Shown: positions 60,391 to 64,000 of the stretch, in pieces
Layout: every line of letters starts with the position of its first letter
Position numbering within the stretch: the stretch's first letter is position 1
Assembly (NCBI GenBank): GCA_946122785.1
Contig: CAMGYJ010000006.1
Span: forward strand, 66,093,676-66,157,675
Length of the DNA stretch: 64,000 bases
From: Linum tenue
Taxonomy: Eukaryota > Streptophyta > Magnoliopsida > Malpighiales > Linaceae
Direction: 5' to 3'
Position numbers and translations under genes: made by a program
The notes under the pieces: generated by a model
Told to the model about the DNA's origin: nothing
The model's database searches: none
Seen by the model: the letters and a program-made list of their open reading frames with translations, nothing else

Positions 60391-63302
60391 ATTTGCTTTT
60401 TCTAGGTTTTCGTTCGTCCTACTTTTTCCTTTGTCATCCAGCAGCGCGTGCTTCTTTCCACCAGTATAATGGGCCTATCAGAAGAGATGAGATGTGATGA
60501 TTAACATTGGGCCTGCACTCTTCCAAATGGATTGGGCCTCATTAAGCTCACAAGACCCACATTGAAATAAGAGCGGGTGGAAATTATGAGGGTGTAGTGT
60601 AGCGTGGGGCGGAGCGCACTGGATGAGAATTGGAGTATAGACTATAGTATACCTAGAGGCTAGACTCTAGAGAGTGTGAAGAGATTTGGTCAGAAGAATC
60701 AAGAATAGGATATCTGTGGGGTTAAATCTTTTCAGAAGGGGAAAGAGCCAATGAGGTAAGTTCATGTCACCCTTCTTCTCTTAACTATGAAAGTGAAAAG
60801 TGAAAACACAAAGCATGCATGAGCCAGAAATTAAACACGAAAGTGTCAAATGACCTATATCTATATTGAGGGGTGGTTGGGAGTTGGGACATTGGATTGA
60901 TGATTTGAGAGGGTAGTTTGTACGCATGATTTATCCAGGGAGTCGTTGTAACTTGTAAGTACATGGTTAAGCAAAAGAAAGAAAGAAGAAAAAAATATAT
61001 TGTTGTATTTGACAATGTACAACATGGTGAATAAGCTGTGGAAAAAATGTAGAACATGGTGTGTTATAGACGAGATTGTGTCCGAATGCAATCCAACACC
61101 GTCAAAAATCGAGAACGGATAATACCAAAATATATAAAAATGAAGGTGAGGGTCAAATTCGATCAAAATTGTATGTGGTTGGATCCAAATCTCAATTTGG
61201 TTAGCCTTTTTCTCTATTTTAATAGTTTTCGTGGATATGAAATATATTCTAATAATATTATAAAAGGATTAAGATGGTGTGTTTTATAAAATTCACATTC
61301 ACCGCTAGTAATTTCGTTAATTCACCATCCAAACGACCTCTTAGGTAAGGGTATTAACAGAGTAAAAGTTTGAGATAATCTCAACTTCCACTACTAAGAT
61401 GTAAACGTCCATACAGGGGGTGGAGTCTTGTCTTTTAAGGGGTGTCCATGGACATCTTTAAATTTTAGGAAAATTATAGACACATGAAACCGCAATTATT
61501 GGTAAACATGTTCTCCATTACACTACAAATTATTTGTTAATATATTTAATACATAAATGTGATTATAAGTAAAACAAAAGTCCATTAAACCTCAACTTCC
61601 ACAAAATTTCCATCGATAACCCAAATGTTAAATTCCAAATTCCCCAACCTTCATATATTGGAGAATCAAAGTAAAAAATGCATCGAGATATGACTCCTTT
61701 TCTTCAATCTTTCATGTGAAACCCCTCCAATCCAGTCATCAGCGGTCAGCCTCCGCCCTCTAATCGTCGGCTTCTACTTCTCCAAAGTCCAAACTCTAGT
61801 CCTCCACCATCGTAGAATTTGTTGATTGTCGTGCCACCGACTTGCGAGTTGCGAGCTCAACCGACGAGTCATGACCCTCCTCCGCCAATGCAAGCACAAC
61901 TCTGCAAAGCTTCCCAGGCAAGCCCCAACTCCATCCACAAACCGCAAGCTTCCAAGCTGCCACCAGCTCCATCCGAAAACCAAAAAGGCGAAAACACACA
62001 TCTTGGTATTTTATTGTAACTTGTAATAGTCGAATTCTTTTTTTATTTAAAATTGTTTAGTTATTATTTTAATTAAAAAAAACTTAAATTTCATGGGGCC
62101 GTCATCGCATCCATCTCCCTAATTGTGCGGTCTAGTTTCCTCTAAATGATCATAATGGCAAGTAAAAAGTAAGTTTCATTAATAAGTAATAACCAAATTG
62201 AACCTTGTTTTTACTATTATGAAATACAAGTAAGCATTGTTAAACTAAGTACGATATGTCATATGTTGTGATAAATATTACCCTTTGGTATTTATCGTTC
62301 AGTTGAGAAGTTATCGTTCAATTAAGAAGTGAAACAACTTGGGTTACATAATTGATAAATAGTACTTTAGGCAGTAGGTAGTTCCTGAAATAACTTCACT
62401 GGATAAACTGCATGTCCATCAGATTAATGGTAGATAAAGGTTAAATACTAAAATAATTACTCAATTACTCATTGTACTTGTACATTGAAATTGAAAATTA
62501 GATAAAGTAGACGCAATCAAAATATCAAATAAAAGGGCACTAGGTACAGATTGATTTATGTCAGGGCTTCCAATAGACGAGAGAAAGGGACTGCAGTAGG
62601 AAGCAAGCAAAGCAAAGCTGGGGAAGGGCCGCAGCAGGAGCTACACAGAAAGCGAAAGGGTTTTAGGGTAATAATTGAGATTGGTCTATTTCTATGTGTA
62701 AAATTAAATGTACTACTACTATTGTCAAAAAAAAAAAAAAAAATTGTACTACTACTAATCCTATTTCTTCTGGGGAAATGGGAGGATAAATATGAAAAAA
62801 CTAAGGAAATTTTTGGGAAATAGGATAGTTGAAAGGGAATTAGGGAAATGTTATTTTTTCCTTATAAATATTCTTGTATTTGGTGAAAGGAAATTATGGT
62901 GAGGGGAGAATTAAGTATCTAATAATTTTATATAGAATTATTTAATTGGTTGCACATGGTGAAGGCCGAGGGGAGAATTAAGTAATTAAGTTTGTTTAGG
63001 ATTAATTTAGAGAATATATGGCTGGGGGATTTAGTATCTGACTTTGTTAGATTACATAGCAAATTAGAGATTAAAGGTTTATCTGAAATCACTTCAATTA
63101 TTCAACGAAAAAAAAATCACTTCAATTTATGCTCTACTGTTACATTCCAGAAATGTAGATGAGATTCAACCAAAAAAATGTAGACGAGCTTCACATAGAC
63201 ACGGAAAACAAAATGTTGTTGTATAGAGGCATCTCGAATATAAATGGTTCATATCTTATGTTGGTTTTTATTTTGAGTTTTGATAAAATTTTGTACTCAT
63301 TT
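60391..63302. other. Intergenic DNA with possible MITE at about 60868-61341
   Basis: There is no supported gene. GAGGGGTGGTTGGGAG near 60868 and the inverted GAGGTCGTTTGGATGG at about 61341 could be the ends of a Tourist-like MITE, but the target duplication is unclear. A run of about 16 A sits near 62728. Confidence 0.35.
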
Positions 63303-64000
63303 AATATAGATTGTTCATGTTGGGCATGTGACTCGGGCCTAGCCGCGCCAAAGAACAAGTCGGGCCCGGCCACGTCGAGGAACAGGGCGCGACTGGATGG
63401 ACCCCGACATGGCAACGCGAAGACCCCGAGCGCCACGCCTCATCGTAGTCAACCACGTCTTGGCGCGAAGAGCTTAGGCGCGAGGTGAATTACAAGCGCC
63501 GAGGGAGAGCATAGCGTAGGCCAAGCCAAGAGAGAAGGGGAGCGTAGCTTTCCTTCCCAGGAGGTAGTCACATCAGGGCCATTGACAGGTCTCTGACACG
63601 TCCTAGGTAGAGGGATGGCCTGGACAGGGCCTAAAATCCTTAGTGTGCCAGTGGTCACATCATTGTATCCCAAATAGTCACATCGTTGTATCCCCACTTG
63701 AGTCAACCACTCACCCACCACAACGAAGCCTATAAATACGGCATTTACTACGGTGGGTGGGGGGATCGCATTTTTCACCATTCTCTCTCTATAGCAACAA
63801 CTTCTCTTTCTAAAAGTTCTGATCCTCGTTCTCACTCTCTCTCTAATTCTCATCCCTCCGATCGACCCGAGCACTTGCGTTTCTTCTTGACCCGAACTCT
63901 CACTCGAACCTCACTCCTACACTCAGTTAGGTTCAAACAGTTCATATATTTTGGGTTTTGATCGAATTCATGCTCGTTTGAAGTTGTATAATCAATTGAC
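63303..64000 (+). repeat. Probable truncated LTR-type repeat at the window edge
   Basis: Composition changes abruptly to GC-rich (GGGCCCGGCCACG) at about 63330. TATAAATA at 63731-63738 is followed by CT-rich sequence (CTCTCTCTATAGC, CTCTCTCTCTAATTC), as in plant Gypsy-type LTR promoters. No coding domain or second LTR lies inside the window. Confidence 0.3.

Overview
This is plant nuclear DNA, most likely from a eudicot. The signs are spliced genes with GT-AG introns, AT-rich intergenic DNA, TTTAGGG-type telomeric repeats, plant-specific protein families (a PRONE-domain RopGEF, a cytosolic alpha-amylase, a PPR protein remnant) and many plant transposon families. I cannot name the species. Coordinates were counted by hand, so exon edges may be off by a base or so. 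Protein families are recognised from memory, not by search.

Three apparently functional host genes are present. A RopGEF lies on the + strand (8096-10922, 5 exons, 559 aa). An AMY2-type alpha-amylase lies on the - strand (17238-19773, 12 exons, 413 aa). A small divergent CRAL-TRIO protein lies on the - strand (34660-35537, 3 exons, 207 aa). Two broken host-like genes follow: a PPR-DYW pseudogene (57.3-58.6 kb) and a Lys/Glu/Gly-rich pseudogene (59.1-60.4 kb).

Most of the rest is transposons, many with readable target-site duplications (TSDs). Left part: a Pack-MULE-like element (5908-6792, 9-bp TSD) and a 5'-truncated LINE (13.7-16.7 kb) that sits in an old tandem array and is itself split by a hAT element. 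Middle: a decayed LINE (21.06-28.64 kb) hit by two hAT elements, one Copia element and one Tourist-like MITE; the Copia gag is in turn interrupted by a solo LTR. Next comes a very young Copia element on the - strand (28938-34085).

The most unusual object is a 15-kb element at 38556-53594. It is bounded by inverted repeats of about 0.8-0.9 kb and flanked on both sides by (TA)n. It carries an ORF of a plant-transposon domain family, an intact nine-exon Ulp1-like gene whose catalytic Cys position is Ser, and a head-to-head, apparently complete MULE transposase (FAR1-like DNA-binding region, MULE core, SWIM, two zinc knuckles). Its 3' part holds duplicated segments with short telomeric arrays. 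Just to its left, two foldback elements with the same terminal motif sit in the same (TA)n DNA, so the region looks like an autonomous element with non-autonomous relatives. The right end (63.3-64 kb) looks like the start of another, truncated LTR-type repeat.
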